Positions 46,972 through 57,640 of a DNA stretch of 64,000 nt are shown one piece after another. The first letter of the stretch is position 1, and each line of letters begins with the position of its first letter. Source of the stretch: Schizochytrium sp. TIO01 (taxonomy: Eukaryota > Sar > Bigyra > Thraustochytrida > Thraustochytriidae); NCBI GenBank assembly GCA_004764695.1, contig SMSO01000033.1, positions 2,061,001 to 2,125,000 of the forward strand, read 5' to 3'. The notes under the pieces are model-generated. The model was not told where the DNA came from. It made no database searches and was given only the letters and a program-made list of their open reading frames with translations. Position numbers and translations under genes: made by a program.

Positions 46972-47210
46972 GTTGCTCCTCGTTCGTTTGTTTTGCAGGA
47001 GAGGAATGTTTTATGCAGTAGTACGTATTTAATTTGATGTTTATTTGTTTGAAAACTTGCTTTGCTGTTTGAGTCGATTCTCGTGAGAGTCGCAAGAGAT
47101 CGTGCAAACAAGCCGTGGCGGCAGCCAAAAGGCACCTCAGCGGACTAGTATTGCTGCTTTACTTGAAGGCGTCGCAGCCCAAGGAGTTCCACAAACAGTT
47201 AAACAAACAA

Positions 47211-47241
47211 ACAGACAGACAGATAGACAGACAGACAGACA
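47211..47241 (+). repeat. (CAGA)n microsatellite
   Basis: Seven units with one GATA variant. Confidence 0.85.
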
Positions 47242-47640
47242 AAGATTGTGAACATTGAAAATCCTCTCCGACGCTGTGCTCGAAACACCCAGATTTGCAC
47301 TGCAGTTTGTTTAATTCAAGACTTCCGTTCTCCTGAATGCCTAAAGTGATGACTGCTCTAAGTTGCTCTGGTATTTGTTTCGTTCCTTTACCTTCAAGTT
47401 CATGTTTTCTTTTATTCCTAAAGCTGCTATTTACTCTTTATTCACTCCCACTTGAAAACTTTGAGCGTGTAAAGATCGGCAGAAACAACGTTTTGAAAAA
47501 ATATAGATCATTCGCTCTCTTCTAATTGCTCAATTTAAAAGCAAAATGGAACAGAACCACAGCTCGCTCTCTCTTTGAGGAAGTTGTGTGCAGTACCAGT
47601 GGTGTAAACAAATGCATGATCACTCTCACTCCCGCCGTTC

Positions 47641-47680
47641 TTTGTTTGTTTGTAGGCAATCAATCAATCAATCAATCAAC
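47641..47680 (+). repeat. (TTTG)n and (CAAT)n arrays
   Basis: Three TTTG units, then six perfect CAAT units. Confidence 0.85.
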
Positions 47681-48836
47681 CGATGTGTCTATCCAGCCAG
47701 CACCCCTCCCTGTCAATTTGCAGGCCTCTCTTCTCTTCATCTCGCCTCTAAGTCAGAGCGGCGGAGCAGGAAACCAAAAGCAGAGCTGATGCTTCGAGTC
47801 TATTCATCCGCAGCTTACGAGAAACTATGGTTGTTGAGATGCTTCGTTCTCCTTTCTTTTTCCCTCCGGTCATTCTTTCAATTGTTCCTCCTTTTCAGGA
47901 AGGCAAGGCAGTCCAAAAAAAAGAACACCTAAAAGGTTTTTTTGTTCTGTTTTGTTTGTTTGTTTTTTCTGTTTTGTTTTTGTTTTATTGTTTTTATTTT
48001 TTCTGGTAAATGTGCAAATGTTCTCGTTGAAATCAAGTTTTGGTATTTAAAATATAAATTATTTTTAAATCAGGGATGCAATTCAATCAACTCTTGAAAG
48101 ATCGTCATCCCCAGAAGAAGAAGGAAAGAAAGAGAAAGGACACGAAGAGCCGCCGGCAAATCCCGAAATCCTTTGCGCCTTCCCAGATCTCCTCCCTCCT
48201 TCCTGCCTGCGTGATAGAGAGAGCAGCAGCAGCAGCAGCCGCCAGCCCGCGCCGCAGCCTTGCTCCCGCCGGCCCAGAGGATCTCTATTTGTTAGCCTGA
48301 GCAGTGGGTTTCCAAGTTTTCAAAAGGCGAGAAAACTTTCTCTTTCGTTTGTTGTTTCTTTTCTCTTTGTTTTTTCTTGTGCACGCAGAAAGAAGCAAAA
48401 CCCGATCCAGATCCGCATCTTCATCGAGCCCACCGCCGCCCCTTGCCCCGACCAAACCCAGACTCTGAGCTCACGCCTCGCCAAGGCACCACCGCCACGC
48501 CGAGAGCTCCACCGCCAGCAGACTGTCCTCCGAGTCCTCAGCGCCGAGGTCCCACCGCAGCTTATTAGCCGTCACGCCCTCTGCGCAGAGCCGACCGTTG
48601 CCTGTATCATCTATTTCTTTCTGCTCCCTTGTAAACAAAAGATAGCAGCAGAAGCAAAAGCTCACGCCGGCGCTTTTCGTGCAACACGACCGATACGAGC
48701 TTCCGAAGCAAAGAGGTAAAGACCAACTTTACATTCGGAGTCAAGACAGATCTATCTTTCGATCTTGGCATTGAAGAAATTCTGGTTTTCTTCAAACACC
48801 CGCCCTTCTTTTTTCTCGTTGTAAATCATTCCCACA

Positions 48837-50063
48837 ATGGTCGCCGCGACATCAGCAGCAGCTTCTTCAGCCGAGTGCTACGGCTCGCCCAGCCTCAGCG
48901 CAACATCGTCTGAGGGCTCGCGCACACCACCTGCATCTCCGCAACCCACGTGCATGAGCCGTAACTCGAGGCAATCCGGTCAGACCAAAGGATCCCAGAC
49001 TACCAAAGGAACCAAACGTGGACGCGGCGCTAACCAACAGAGCAATGGTAACAGCGAGCCTTTGGATCACAAGCAGCTCCGTATGCTGGAGCGAAAGCGG
49101 CGGAATCGCGAGTCCGCAGAACGCTCGCGTCAACGTCGCATTCAATACTACAAACAGCTCGAAACCGACGTGACTGGCCTTCGTGCTGAGAACACAGCTC
49201 TTCGCAATGAGGTAGAGCAGCTCCGCAACGGAGGAGGCTCCACGACAGCTGTTGAGGCTGCAGAAATGGCAGAAATGAGGGCACAAAATGCTGCGCTGCA
49301 GGCTCAAGTTGAACGACTCCAAGCAGAGCTTGCAGCGCAGCTCCAGCCCAGGAAGCGCGCAAAAACCGTGGCATCTGCACCAGCACAGCCTCCAGCAATC
49401 AACACACAACAACACCTTCAGCAGCGAAGCTCCGCCGCACAACAACACCAAGCAAAACTCGCCCCCGTCGATACCAGCTTTGGCGCTGATCTCGACCTTA
49501 CCGGCCTCAACATGGCAGCAAATAACTCCTTCTCATTAATTTCCCCCTTGAACTTGAAGCAAGAGTCCCTCGACCTACAACCCGACCAAGAAGACTCGCA
49601 TGGTGATGACCTCAAGGTCCTTCTGGAGGACGTTCTTAGCATGGAAATGTGCGGAGCAAACCTCTTTCCGAGCGACCCGACATACAAGGAACTGGAGCTG
49701 TCCTCGTTGGAAAATGACGAGGCGGTGGACATGGAACTGAAGCTCGAATCGGCAGCATTCGTAGTGGCATCGTGCAAAAGCCCCGAAGAAATGGGCATGC
49801 AAGAACAGTCCTCGATCTTGGCGACAATGATCAAGACGTTGGACAAGACCACAAACTCCCCGCAGTTGGAGCGCTTTAATCCACAGTCCGCAGTTCAAAA
49901 CTTGGTGTCGGCATCGTACGGTGACATGATTAGACCCCACGGGCCCCGAGCGAGCATCAAGGTTGGCAGCATTTACCTTAAGACATACTATTCGCTCTTG
50001 CATGATGAACGACAAAAACATTTACCCCTTTTTTCTGATTTCGCTTTCTTTCTCTTTTCCTAA
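48837..50063 (+). CDS. bZIP transcription factor 1
   Basis: The frame encodes 408 residues from an ATG in an ACAATGG context. The DNA-binding basic region is at about 83-103 (ERKRRNRESAERSRQRR) with Asn90 and Arg98 in the canonical N-x7-R spacing. A leucine zipper follows with Leu at 108, 115, 122 and 129 and an Asn at 119. A glycine break at about 132-134 separates a second helical, zipper-like stretch (148-168), then a basic PRKRAK that may be an NLS. The remainder is Gln-rich then acidic, with hydrophobic patches (LLEDVLSMEM) typical of activation domains. TPPASP at 30-35 suggests proline-directed phosphorylation. The last 30 residues are Phe/Leu-rich, unlike the rest, so the true 3' end may be spliced elsewhere. 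It faces the bZIP gene at 52873. Confidence 0.9.
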   Translation: MVAATSAAASSAECYGSPSLSATSSEGSRTPPASPQPTCMSRNSRQSGQTKGSQTTKGTKRGRGANQQSNGNSEPLDHKQLRMLERKRRNRESAERSRQRRIQYYKQLETDVTGLRAENTALRNEVEQLRNGGGSTTAVEAAEMAEMRAQNAALQAQVERLQAELAAQLQPRKRAKTVASAPAQPPAINTQQHLQQRSSAAQQHQAKLAPVDTSFGADLDLTGLNMAANNSFSLISPLNLKQESLDLQPDQEDSHGDDLKVLLEDVLSMEMCGANLFPSDPTYKELELSSLENDEAVDMELKLESAAFVVASCKSPEEMGMQEQSSILATMIKTLDKTTNSPQLERFNPQSAVQNLVSASYGDMIRPHGPRASIKVGSIYLKTYYSLLHDERQKHLPLFSDFAFFLFS

Positions 50064-51850
50064 AATATACCTTGGCTTGAACCAATACTTGGCTCGACAA
50101 CTCCTCGCATACTGACACCACAAATCAGAACCCTATCGCAGTGGTATTGAATGATGATCTGCTTGCAAGATAAGGAAGAAGAATAACGTTTTCAACCTAA
50201 TCGTCAACATGTCTAGTTTTATACTGTTCTTTCTCTCATATGAATGCTTCGATCATATTTGGATTTCTGGGACCTTTGTGGGGAAAGTTCCTAATGATCG
50301 TAGCTGACCCTTGGTCATCAAAGAGTATAGAATTTGCTTTTGTTGGTTTTTTCTCTTTTTGCTGACGTGGCAACATCGCTGTCAATGTGCACAAAGATAG
50401 CCAGTTCACATTGTTTAGGACTTCAACAGTACCACTGACAACTTGAGACTTAAGATGGAGTGTCAATCCCAGCAGCAAGAGCTCGGGTTGATCGCACAGG
50501 CTACTACCACAAGCTGACGACGGGAACGAAGTCTAATCTCTTGTTGAAATGAACACCCTCTAAGGCACCTTTTAATTTCACAAGGGTTTCGACGAAGCTG
50601 ACAGCCTACCAGTGACCACTCAACTGTTTTAATGAAGAAAGCTGGAAACAATGAGCTATGCCAGGGATGGAGTACAGATAGATATGTCTATAAGCAGCGA
50701 TTTCAGATGCGATTAGCTGAGAGGGTTTAGTCAGCTTGGCTTCCCTATGAGATTCTCCTCTTGTCATGGGCTGCAGACAAATCAATTCGTTTGGATATGC
50801 AGTTCCACTACTCACCTATCACAGTTCCGCTGCTCAACTTTCATTCAATTTGATCTTTGGAAAATATAGTTAGTTCCAGACTGGAATTTTCATCGTGTAA
50901 GCTATACGCTCTAATGACAATTGTAGAAAAAGTACTAACAATTTCGCTAAGAACCGCTCATTATGAAAAGAAAATACGCCTCCGAAAGGAATAACAATGT
51001 CAATATATACAGATGAGGCCAAACGTGCCGAGTGTTCATCAGACATAGTAAATGAACCCCTTGTTTTATTTTCTGGCGTGCGCTACCGTGCAATGCTAGA
51101 TAAGATAGAAAACTCAACATGCAGGCAGGATTTGAAAATAAAAGCCTGCAATTTACAATTTTCAGAGCATACTATTTTTAAATTTTTCGTTTCTTCGTGG
51201 ATTAACTCACTTAATGCTGAGCTGCATAGGTGATGTTAGCCTATTTGTACTGAAACATTTTTTGGATCACCCAGTAGAGTTCAACGTGACATTTACTGAA
51301 AGCTCATTCAAGACACTACCAGAGTTCCAGGCGTTCCATTGTAAGACCTCAAGGATTTAGGACTTCCATAGAAACAGAACTAGACGCGCAGGCTCCCGTA
51401 GTTGTGAAGCCATTAACCAAGAGCGCACCTATGAATTAGCTATAGAATCAGGTATGGTGGAATTTGATTCGATGGTAAAGAGGCAAGTTAAGTTAACTCA
51501 ATCTCATCAATCAGGTCTAGTACATCAAATAAGCCTTGGTCTCCTGCTTGTAATACGGGTTAGTCTGTTTTGGGATATTACTCCAAGAACATTAGATTGC
51601 TAAATCTTAAAGCCCTAGCTTACTAGCATAAGTCTTCATCAGCATATTACCTTCGTCTTCATAGTCAAACTCTAGCTAGCCAGACTCATCAGCAACAACA
51701 TAAGCTCTTCGATGACCCTGAACCCATAAAAGAGCGTAGGATCGGGATTACCTGATAGCAGATAAACCCTAGAGTTCAACAAGCTGTAAACACAAAATCA
51801 GACTCCAGGTGCAGGACTCTTGAAAAAAACGCGCGAGGGGAAAGCAAACG
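50064..51850. other. Spacer between convergent bZIP genes
   Basis: A 1.8 kb AT-rich stretch. A 78-codon frame from an ATG at 50997 resembles nothing known. From about 51400 to 51700 lies one copy of a diverged repeat whose partner is near 57.4-57.6 kb. Confidence 0.45.
51400..51700 (-). repeat. Diverged dispersed repeat, copy A
   Basis: Side-by-side reading shows this stretch shares many blocks, in the same orientation and order, with 57365-57640: TATGGTGGAAT, CTCATCAAT, TCCTGC, GTCTG, TCCAAG and TTTAAAGCC. The minus strand reads as a protein-like sequence with several stops in both copies (a PWNTI...KQT-like stretch aligns), suggesting old transposon coding sequence. Family unknown. Confidence 0.55.
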
Positions 51851-51914
51851 TTATAAATAATAAGGGAAGGAGAATGAAAAAGAAAAATGACAACGAAAAG
51901 ATATAGATTTATGT

Positions 51915-52873
51915 TTACAAGGAGCTGATAGGATTGGTGATTGGATCTTCATTGAGAATTGCTTCGCAAGAATGAAACCAGGCTTCATCATCGTCGAAGA
52001 GATCTGCATGGTCGATTTCCTCTGTTTGCGTTCCAACTGCAGGGGGATTATGGACACCAACGTTGAGTTCTTTGGCGAATCAATCGAGGTACCATGATTG
52101 AATGCTGCTGATTCAGGTTTAGCAAACGAGGAGGCATCAACCAGTAGATCATCGGCTTCGAGCGAAGTTGATTCCGGGTGGAATTCTGCGGGGCCATCTT
52201 CACTGATGATCATATCTTGGTCAGTCGTATCTTGTAAAAGGTCAAAGTCGAGGTCCTCATGCTCCACAGGCTCGCTAGGCATTGGAGGAAGCGAAATGAA
52301 GCTCATAATATCATCCAGGGTCTCAGAGATCTTGGTCAGGTATACCGGGCCACTGCCAGCATTAATGCTCGCAACAGAGCTTGAGTTCCAAGATGAGACC
52401 GTGGCAGGGGCGTTGTCAGTTGATGTGGTCATTGCGGTAACGGGGGAGACAGGTGTGTGTGGGTGATTAGTAGTGTTGTTAATCAAAGTGCCGGTGGGGG
52501 TGTAGTTGGTTTTAACGTGCTGAGCGTCCGCAAGTTGTTTACGAAGAGCAGCAACTTCTGCTTCGAGAGCAGCCTTTGCGGCAACCTCTTTCTTGAGTTT
52601 TGCGTTTTCCTCGCGGAGTCCTTCAACAGAGTCCTCAAGCTCCTTGTAGTACTGGAGCTTACGCTGGCGAGAGCGCTCTGCAGATTCACGGTTGCGCTTC
52701 TTGCGTTCTACCAGGCGCTGTTTACGGAGCTCTTCATCTTGAGGAGACCGTTTGCGCTTACGAGTATGACAGGGCGATTCCGTTGGAGAAGCAGGGGGGG
52801 TTGAACATTCCGAAGCATCCGATCGCATCAATGACGTTGTGACAGATTCGCATTCAATATCATTCGCACCCAT
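51915..52873 (-). CDS. bZIP transcription factor 2 (one proposed 56-nt intron)
   Basis: The ATG is at 52873. The basic region at about 54-72 (RLVERKKRNRESAERSRQRK) has Asn61 and Arg69 in N-x7-R spacing, and a zipper with Leu79, Leu86 and Leu93 continues as a Leu/Ala-rich coiled coil to about 117. Read without splicing, the frame gives 340 residues ending in a Ser/Phe-rich tail at 51851. Removing 52092-52037 (GTACCT to CTGCAG... boundary TGCAG) joins exons 52873-52093 and 52036-51915 into 300 residues. The new end (ADLFDDDEAWFHSCEAILNE, then PISSL) is acidic with aromatic residues, as in an activation domain. Other features: TPPASP at 25-30, an NLS-like RKRKR and LDDIMSFISLPPMP. It is probably a paralogue of the bZIP at 48837: both share NRESAERSRQR and TPPASP. 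Confidence 0.88.
52037..52092 (-). other. Proposed intron of bZIP gene 2
   Basis: 56 nt on the minus strand, beginning GTACCT and ending CCCCCTGCAG with a pyrimidine-rich acceptor. Its removal changes the frame and opens an acidic C-terminus that stops at 51917-51915. It is shorter than the HMGB intron (116 nt). Confidence 0.6.
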
Positions 52874-55614
52874 CCTGCTCGCAACAAGTTAAAAAACTAA
52901 GGAGGATGTGCAAATTTAGCTCCGCTTTTCGTCGAGGTCCTGCACTAGTAAGTCCCTAGCTCTGTAGATCTGATGTTGGGCTTGTTCCTTGAAGAATTTA
53001 GCCTTGAGCGCGTTAAGCCCTTAAGCCCTTTTGAATGTATCTTCCCCTTGTTGATGCAGACTTATTGAGAATTTGCTGCGGCAGGGGCAGAAGTTTGGGG
53101 TCTGCTTTAGCAAGACCTTGGTTCTTCTGCTGTTTGATGGGGCCGCTGTCCTCAGGCCCTCAGGTCTCGAGGTTAAGCGGGGTTCTGGATGCCTGGGAAC
53201 GGGTTGTTCCAAGTTTGCTGGTGTTGCTCTTGACGTTCACTGCCGTAACCGACTTCACCAACGCGCTCTCGAACACGTCAGCGGAGGAGAGTTTTGTCTC
53301 TGCTGTACATGTTTTCTGTCTTCATCAACCAAAGCACTCCTTCCCCATACTAGTCACCTGCCTAGGTACCCGCTAACTAAATAGGTTACCACTCTCGTAC
53401 CGTACCTACCTAACAAATTCGACGCTCCTCGGCTATTCGCGACGACTACCCCACTGGTACACGTTTAGGCTAGATGAGGATGTAAGACCGGGTTCTTTAG
53501 TCGCCTAGCCCTTTGGTAGAAACAACAAAGTGTTGGTCAAACACAAGAGGAGTTATACAATGCCCCCTTTAGAGGTCCGTTCTAACGTACCACACTATGT
53601 ATTACATAATAGTGCTATCGTTTTACCTATGTACCCCTATACACTGGCTTCTACTGGTGTTCTGGAACACGTAAAAATCCGATTTTGCCGAATCTATAGC
53701 ACACATATAATATAGCTAAGTGATAAATTTATCCGATAATTCCGTTTCCAGCGTGGAATGTTTTCGGCGGGAACTCCCGACATGGGAAAAGCCTTGGCTG
53801 AGATTATCGTGCAAAATTTCAAGTTTAAGAAATATAGAATGAACCCAAGATCACATTTCTGGTGAACAATAAACTAGAACTCCTTCTTTCCCCCTGATTA
53901 ATTCTTTTTAATTATAGGCTCTACTCGATTTGTTCGGACGTTGTATGAAAGCAGCAAGGGTTTTGAAAATTCGATGTTCTGACCTGTCTTTGAGTGAAAA
54001 CCCATCAAATTCCAAGCTGCTATGTCTGCAATTTTCAGAATGCGGCGTGAATGTTGCTTTTCCACAATGAAGAAAGTTTCAAACAGCCTCTTTTTTTTTC
54101 ATCATACACATGCTCAGCAGATGACCATTCCAAATTAGCTCTCCACAAGGAGGCTTGAAGCGCTGAGCAGTTGATCCTGTTATAATTAGTTTCTCGACCT
54201 CATGCATACAGCACGTAGTTTGTTGCACTGATGAATTCCGAGAAGAACTTGAGGAAGCAGATTGGTACAACTTGAATTGATTGTCTGTCCTGGTTCACCT
54301 AGCCGAATTTGTTTGCGCACACACTAAGTCCTTGTCACGTCAAAGATCGAGCCTCGCTACAGCTTGAAAGTAACAACAGAATTCGTGAGCCACTCATCAT
54401 CGCTAGACTACATTGCCAACCCAAACTGATCATCACGATATTGTTGGATTTTTCGTTCTAGCCACGTCATCGCTACCTTGTAACTCCTTTTCAAAGGACC
54501 ACGAGAACGCTTAACTGCTATTCGACCATGAAGAACTCTACTCCAGTCCATTTGATCTTCGAATAGGGGAGCAATAACCATGAAAGCTAAATTCGGTCGA
54601 CTACCCAACGGAGGACGTCTGCATTGCACTATACGTGACTGTGCATAAATATAGGCTATTTTCTGTGCAAGCATATTTGAGTTGAACCTCTTAACGAAGT
54701 CATATTAAGAATAGACAAGATCTGACCTACACCCACACAATCCCTGTCTTTTAATACATTTCCTTCTGCAATTACCCCACGCACTCTTTGCAAATTGCAG
54801 AACAAGTAAAAGTGCAATCTACATTGCCACCAGAGAAGGATTTTTATCTCGGCTGAGATTGTCATCTAAAAACCTTCAAATTGTAGATCATGTGTATTAA
54901 ACATGGGCGGTAAATAGATTGCGGACCATAGTCCTATTTATGTGCGTATATATCAGAATTATTACTCTTCATTACGAATAATTAATCAAGTTCGAGGTGT
55001 ATTAGTCTGGCTTGTAATATCTTCAAATTATACGCGCTTTGTTGACCTCAACATACCTAATTAGCGACCAGAAAAGACAAGAGCTATATCGTTTCCAGAA
55101 ACCTCTTCATTACTCAAATGATGAACAATTCGCAGGCTTGATAATTTCAAGTACCAGTGCGAAATCACAGTGCAGGAGGTGCATCTTTAGAATTCCTTTT
55201 CGAATAAATAGATTCGAGAAGAATACCCCCTAGGCTTATAAAAATAAAGTAACTGACAAGAAGAATGGTGCCAACATCACCAATCAAAGGATCAAGTTTG
55301 TTGCAGAGATCGTCAGTCCTAGCAAACTAGTAAACATATTCAAGGATTAGGATGTCTTCAGGAATTCGCTTAAACAATCAAATATTGGTTGAGACCATGG
55401 GTCTGAAACCTTTACTGCAGCTAGTCCTTCGCATCAGAAAGTACGTAAATTAAACCTGAATGAATGGTTGAGGAATGGAGCGACAATTTCGGTAATACAA
55501 ACAATATCTGTCCTGGTCTACTCATTGTTATAGGAATTAATCCACCTCACTACTCACCTCCAAACTCAGTAGATCGTTTAATGTGGACGTCTAAGTCTAC
55601 AGTACCTTCCTAAG

Positions 55615-56000
55615 TCTTTCACATGGATTTATAATGTCTCGGCTCAATTTTGTCATTCAATCACTAGCAGATGAGAATGCAACATTAGTCAACGTTTCAA
55701 AATGGATTCTTAGTATTTTCTTAGTTGCCTTGCCGGATAGAGGAATTTACAGAAGTTTCACATAGCTGTTTTAATTTGGGTGTGCTCTATTGGGTTCTTA
55801 GGTGCATATCATTTTTAACCTTGACAGCGACCTGGTAACATGAATTGTGGATACTCCTGCATGTTTCTAGCGGTCTTGGTCTCCAGAAGGACTGTCGAAA
55901 AACTCTACTTAGTCAAAACTGCATTTAAATTGTGGACCCCAACCATGGCACTCATGTAATCGGAATCTCTGAGGAGAAAGCTGATATGGGAAGTACACCC
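55615..56000 (+). pseudogene. Possible relic of a Ty1/copia-type reverse transcriptase-RNase H region
   Basis: In one plus-strand frame a stretch reads MSRLNFVIQSLADENATL, then DRGIYRSF before a stop. Its spacing resembles the copia RT/RNase H linker (RPD..., then YLKGT.D.GI). About 80 bases on, another frame reads LDSDLV, where copia elements carry a D-S-D-W RNase H motif. Stops and frame changes interrupt it. The resemblance is from memory of family patterns only and is weak. Confidence 0.3.
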
Positions 56001-57364
56001 AAATATGTCTCTAAATTTAGAGCACAGCTTTTGATGTAATGAAGTAGAGGACTTCTTGAACAGAATTATTTTATATTAAATCTGTTACAGGATAATGCTA
56101 GTAGCCTTTTCACTGTAGTAAACAAGGTACTCAAATCAGCGAATTTGAAGGTATTGCTAAGATTTCCAATCGAAGGAACTAGCGGGGAAGACATTACTAG
56201 AGTTCTTGGCGTCCCTTTGTCAAACCTTCGCAGACACAGGGCTTACAATGGAGCACTAATAGACTGCCAGATATATGTGGCTGTCATAGTCAAAAAGCCT
56301 GTTTGAGTTGAGGAGGTTGCGTTTGCTTATTGCTGAGACATTTTCCAAATAAGTTATCTTGGGTTCATAACTTAATGAGACGCGGTTATGATTACTTAGA
56401 GGTATTTGAGGAAATATCTAATATGGTAGTAGTTAGTTAGTACTGAGACTAGGGTTATCTTATTGAATGCTCTTAAGTTGATTCAAATGCTTCGGGTCTG
56501 CTGCCGGGTTTGCTTTTCAATCTCCTCTCGACGCTAGTTTTGTTCCCTTCGTCCCTTGGATTCATTCGCGTCATGGTGTCAAAGAGGTGTTCCTTAAAGC
56601 CTTGTAAAATCCGGCCGTGACGTTGTATCTTTCCTCCTTCTCAGTACTCATCTCTAGATGATTTTTAGTTTTCCTTTTCTGAAACTGTCATCATATGAGC
56701 TTAAGCTATATTTTCCACATCTTGAAAGCATCACATCTTCAGAATTATTGACGATAAACAAAAGAGAATATTACCACCAAATGACTCTGTAACTCTTCTC
56801 TGATTCTGGGTGCCACGGATGTTTTGCCTGTCTACCTAGCGCACTATCCTACCTGGTACCGTTTTGTTGTCCTTGCAAGGCTTAGTGTCGTCCGCATATT
56901 TAATATCGACCCTTTTACAGGTGTCGAATAAACTGAGTATCCCTTTCATACTTGCTGGAATCTCTCACTTAGCTTTTACAACTTTCCTCCTGCTTTGCGA
57001 GGATTACAAGTATCATATTTGCGAACTCCATTATTGTATTCTCCCTTTCAACATTTATATAACATCCTCACTGTTGGTAAGCATCACAAATTGTAATCAT
57101 ATTTGAGGTATTGATAAGATGATTCTGATTGGACATCCCGGAGATTCGCGTTTTCAAACTAAGGAAAAAAGTCCGCAACTTGGGCCATTTTGTTCCGAAT
57201 GTAACATCTGAAAATTGTTAGGGCGTGTGAATCTCGTATTACTTAGGCTTGCGCTTCGACCCTTCATGAAATAGAAACTAGTACACAAGGCATTGCTTTA
57301 TATGCTTTATAAAAAAAACTCTTGGGTTAAGGGATTACAATAGAATAGAGCTAGAGCCCCAGAC

Positions 57365-57640
57365 TTGCGTTGTTGAGAAGTCAAGAACTAAATGTGTGCA
57401 TAGACATTCTCTATGGTGGAATCTGAATGGGTAGTTTAAGAGCCGAGTTAATATAACCTCATCAATTGTATCTAACACAGATCAAGTATGTCTTAATTCC
57501 TGCATGAATCAGTCTGCCTTGAGATTGTATTCCAAGGACAGCAGTTCTCTAGCTCTTTAAAGCCATAGATTCTCATGGTTTCTCTAGAGCCTTCATCATC
57601 ATAGTTAACATTTAGTTGACTAGGTTCAACTTTCAGAAAT
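57365..57640 (-). repeat. Diverged dispersed repeat, copy B
   Basis: Partner of the 51400-51700 segment, same orientation, about 6 kb away. Both copies decode on the minus strand into related, stop-broken protein-like sequence; here YDDEG..., then PWNTISRQTD. No terminal repeats or target duplications were recognised. Confidence 0.55.

Larger units (their letters stand above)
25701..48836. other. 22-kb microsatellite-rich region without supported protein genes
   Basis: Across this region I find no frame that resembles a known family. The longer open frames (for example 27393-28172 and 44144-44836) are translations of tetranucleotide repeats, read as LPAC, GRQA or SFIH units, often open in several frames on both strands. 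Content by part: 25.7-26.3 kb HMGB leader and promoter; 26.9-27.5 kb purine/pyrimidine strand asymmetry; 27.8-28.6 kb GC-rich with TGCC arrays and a compound inverted repeat; 28.7-40 kb mostly AT-rich with scattered arrays; 40-48 kb alternating GC-rich patches and tetranucleotide arrays. A 132-codon unassigned frame lies at 37830-38228 (-) with no ATG at its start. Noncoding transcripts are possible but cannot be shown. Confidence 0.5.
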
